Source: Haloarcula nitratireducens
GTDB taxonomy: Archaea; Halobacteriota; Halobacteria; Halobacteriales; Haloarculaceae
NCBI RefSeq assembly: GCF_019599505.1
Contig: NZ_RKLT01000008.1
Coordinates: forward strand, 53,103 to 117,102
Length of the DNA stretch: 64,000 nt
Direction: 5' to 3'
This document shows positions 62,402 through 64,000 of this stretch, one piece after another (within the stretch, counting starts at the first letter, position 1; each line of letters opens with the position of its first letter). The translations under genes and the position numbers were made by a program. The notes beneath the pieces were generated by a model. It saw nothing but the letters and a program-made list of their open reading frames with translations, did not search any database and was not told the DNA's origin.

Positions 62402-63824
62402 AGAGCAACGGTCGCTCTCCCGTCGCAGGCTCCTCCAACTGACAGGGGCAACCACCCTCGGAGCGTTCGCGGGCTGCGCCGGTCAGCTCCCGGGCACCGA
62501 CGATGGCGGTGGTCGTGAGGTGACGCCACGCTCGACCGTCACTGACGAGCCAGATACGTCCGTCAGCCTCACCGCGGCGTCCGGAACCATTCGACCGTCC
62601 CCCGAGACGTCGACGGCCAACTGGACGTACAACGAGCAATTCCCGGGACCGGAGCTGCGCGTTCAGGAGGGTGACGTGCTCAGTGTCGAACTGACCAACG
62701 ACCTCCGAGAGGAGACCACGATTCACTGGCACGGTATTCCGGTTCCGAATCCGGTCGATGGCGTGCCGAACGTGACCCAAGACCCGATCGCGTCCGGTGA
62801 GACGTTCACCTACACGTTCCGTGCTGAACCCGCCGGGACGTACTTCTATCACAGCCACGTCGGTCTCCAGCTCGACCGTGGGCTGCTCGGTCCACTAATC
62901 GTCGAAGAACCCAACCCGCACGTCGAGTACGACCGCGAGTACGTCGTCGTCGTCGACGATTACCTCCCCGGAGAGCCACGCCTCCCGTCGGACGGAGGGA
63001 TGGGTGGCGGTGGTGGAATGGGTGGGGGAGGCGGGATGATGGGCGACGTTCGGCCGCCATACGAGGGACACCTGATCAACGGTCGACTGCCCGATGACCC
63101 TCAGACGTTCGACGTAACTGAGGGCCAGCGGGTTCGCTTCCGGTTCGTGAATGCTTCCAGTGCGACGGTCTTTGGGGTGCGGATCGCCGGCCACGAGATG
63201 ACGGTGACCCATGCCGATGGCCAACCCGTCGAACCCGTCGACGCAGACTCGTTCGTCTTCGGTGCCGGCGAGCGGTACGACGCCGTCGTCGAAGCGACGA
63301 ATCCGGGGAAATGGTTCGTTCAGGCGGACGCACTCGACGGGAACGAACCACCAGCTAGAGCCGTCGTCGAGTACGGGTCTGCAGGTGATTCGGGCACCCC
63401 ACAGCCTCCATCGTCTTCGAGTAACCGATTGCAGTACGGCGACCTACGAGCGGTCTCCGCACTCGACGGTGTGAGCGGGCGTCCCGACCGGACGTTCGAT
63501 CTGACGCTGTCTCGCGGCAGGGATGAGTACGTGTGGACGATTGACGGACAGGCGTATCCGGACGCCGACCCGCTCCAGATTCGGCCCGGAGAACACGTCC
63601 GGATTCGGATGACCAATCAGAGCCCGGTCGTTCACCCGATGCACCTTCACGGCCACTTCTTTCAGGTTGGCAACGCGATCAAAGACACAGTTATCGTCCC
63701 CGGACATCGGGGACAGGTAACACTAGATTTCCACGCAGACAATCCCGGCCGGTGGCTGTTCCACTGTCATAATCTGTACCATCTTGATGCGGGCATGGCA
63801 CGCGTCATTAAATACGTCGAGTGA
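62391..63824 (+). CDS. TAT-exported multicopper oxidase
   Basis: A 477-residue exported enzyme. The TAT signal is SRRRLLQLTG, followed by a lipobox-like FAGC. The four copper-binding clusters are complete: HWHG, HSHV, HPMHLHGHFF and HCHNLYHLDAGM, the last with the T1 Cys and Met. A Gly/Met-rich loop (GMGGGGGMGGGGGMMG, about 203-218) could bind Cu(I), as in CueO-type oxidases. It might oxidise Cu(I) or another reductant outside the cell. The GTG start overlaps the upstream gene; co-expression is likely. Confidence 0.9.
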   Translation: MPHREQRSLSRRRLLQLTGATTLGAFAGCAGQLPGTDDGGGREVTPRSTVTDEPDTSVSLTAASGTIRPSPETSTANWTYNEQFPGPELRVQEGDVLSVELTNDLREETTIHWHGIPVPNPVDGVPNVTQDPIASGETFTYTFRAEPAGTYFYHSHVGLQLDRGLLGPLIVEEPNPHVEYDREYVVVVDDYLPGEPRLPSDGGMGGGGGMGGGGGMMGDVRPPYEGHLINGRLPDDPQTFDVTEGQRVRFRFVNASSATVFGVRIAGHEMTVTHADGQPVEPVDADSFVFGAGERYDAVVEATNPGKWFVQADALDGNEPPARAVVEYGSAGDSGTPQPPSSSSNRLQYGDLRAVSALDGVSGRPDRTFDLTLSRGRDEYVWTIDGQAYPDADPLQIRPGEHVRIRMTNQSPVVHPMHLHGHFFQVGNAIKDTVIVPGHRGQVTLDFHADNPGRWLFHCHNLYHLDAGMARVIKYVE

Positions 63825-63922
63825 CCGGGTCTCGACGTTCGCTCCCCTTCTCCGCATGGCCGTATAGAGTGAGTTTAGGAGGTGAATAGTATTCCTTTCG
63901 ACGCGTGTACCACAAACCGTAT

Positions 63923-64000
63923 ATGCTATTTCGTAGACTCGGTGCGAAGCTTCCGATAGTTCTCGCGGCGATAGCGGTACTGCTCGTTCTAACGAGTGGT
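63923..64000 (+). CDS. 5' end of a gene with an N-terminal signal or membrane helix (partial)
   Basis: From ATG at 63923 the frame reads MLFRRLGAKLPIVLAAIAVL and runs off the window. It has a positive N-terminus followed by a hydrophobic helix, as in secreted or membrane-anchored proteins. A GTG at 63905 in the same frame is another possible start. Too little is present to say more. Confidence 0.5.
   Translation, partial: MLFRRLGAKLPIVLAAIAVLLVLTSG

Noticed and set aside
1..64000. tRNA, rRNA or CRISPR array anywhere in the window
   Set aside because: I found no cloverleaf with a T-loop GGTTCAAATCC-type core, no rRNA words and no evenly spaced repeats; a dedicated RNA search would be needed to exclude a tRNA firmly.

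Overview
The window is haloarchaeal (class Halobacteria). The proteins are strongly acidic and GC-rich. Many genes have an A/T-rich TATA element 25-31 bases before the start codon and no leader, exported proteins carry twin-arginine signals with haloarchaeal lipoboxes, and there is a TATA-binding protein gene. The mixture of a conjugation-like operon, a secondary TBP, several decayed genes and patchy metabolic cassettes suggests a megaplasmid or a genomic island; the sequence alone does not say which.

Region 1 (1-13.7 kb, all minus strand) is one long operon for a type IV secretion/conjugation-like machine. In transcription order it has a small acidic protein, a VirB2-like two-helix protein, a large surface protein, a TAT lipoprotein, a VirB6-like polytopic protein, a PrgI/VirB3-like protein, a VirB4 ATPase, a VirD4/HerA-like ATPase with a C-terminal nuclease-like domain, a small uncertain ORF, and an NrS-1-type primase-like protein. 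Most junctions are 4-11 base overlaps or gaps of a few bases. A cluster of TGCCGTAAC sites lies before the primase gene.

Region 2 (14-25 kb) is mixed: a membrane HNH protein, TBP, a histone-fold protein, a PadR pseudogene, a SHOCT/DoxX pair divergent from an HTH plus small-membrane-protein cassette, an alpha/beta hydrolase, two YHS proteins, a UbiB-family kinase, an SDR, a CBS protein, adenylate kinase and an AstE-like zinc hydrolase.

Region 3 (24.6-36.2 kb) is copper-centred: a CopB-type ATPase, a CopZ chaperone divergent from an Lrp-TRASH regulator, CopA with two HMA domains, then a DUF63 membrane protein, a geranylgeranyl-reductase-like flavoprotein, small membrane proteins, a methyltransferase and a second DoxX.

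Region 4 (36.2-46.8 kb) holds aconitase and a polyhydroxyalkanoate/acyl-CoA set: YHS-MaoC hydratase, PhaC with an extra C-terminal helix-hairpin-helix segment, ADP-forming acyl-CoA synthetase, and a two-subunit ketothiolase. It also holds a second adenylate kinase, an azlD fossil and a fossil of the aconitase 5' end with its promoter.

Region 5 (46.8-64 kb) mixes envelope, copper and sulfur functions: an exported Lon-like protease, a CPBP-like protein, a cupredoxin divergent from a second HTH/small-membrane cassette, Usp, a third DoxX, two YHS-bearing permeases (one half-length), a second Lrp-TRASH regulator, a 17-cysteine copper-storage protein, a TauE/SafE exporter, a SoxB-like hydrolase, a rhodanese-persulfide dioxygenase fusion and a multicopper oxidase.

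Recurring themes are metal-binding YHS/TRASH domains (seven proteins), three DoxX paralogues, and two copies of an HTH/membrane cassette whose promoters share the same palindrome-TATA-GTG geometry. No complete insertion sequence, CRISPR array, rRNA or tRNA was seen.
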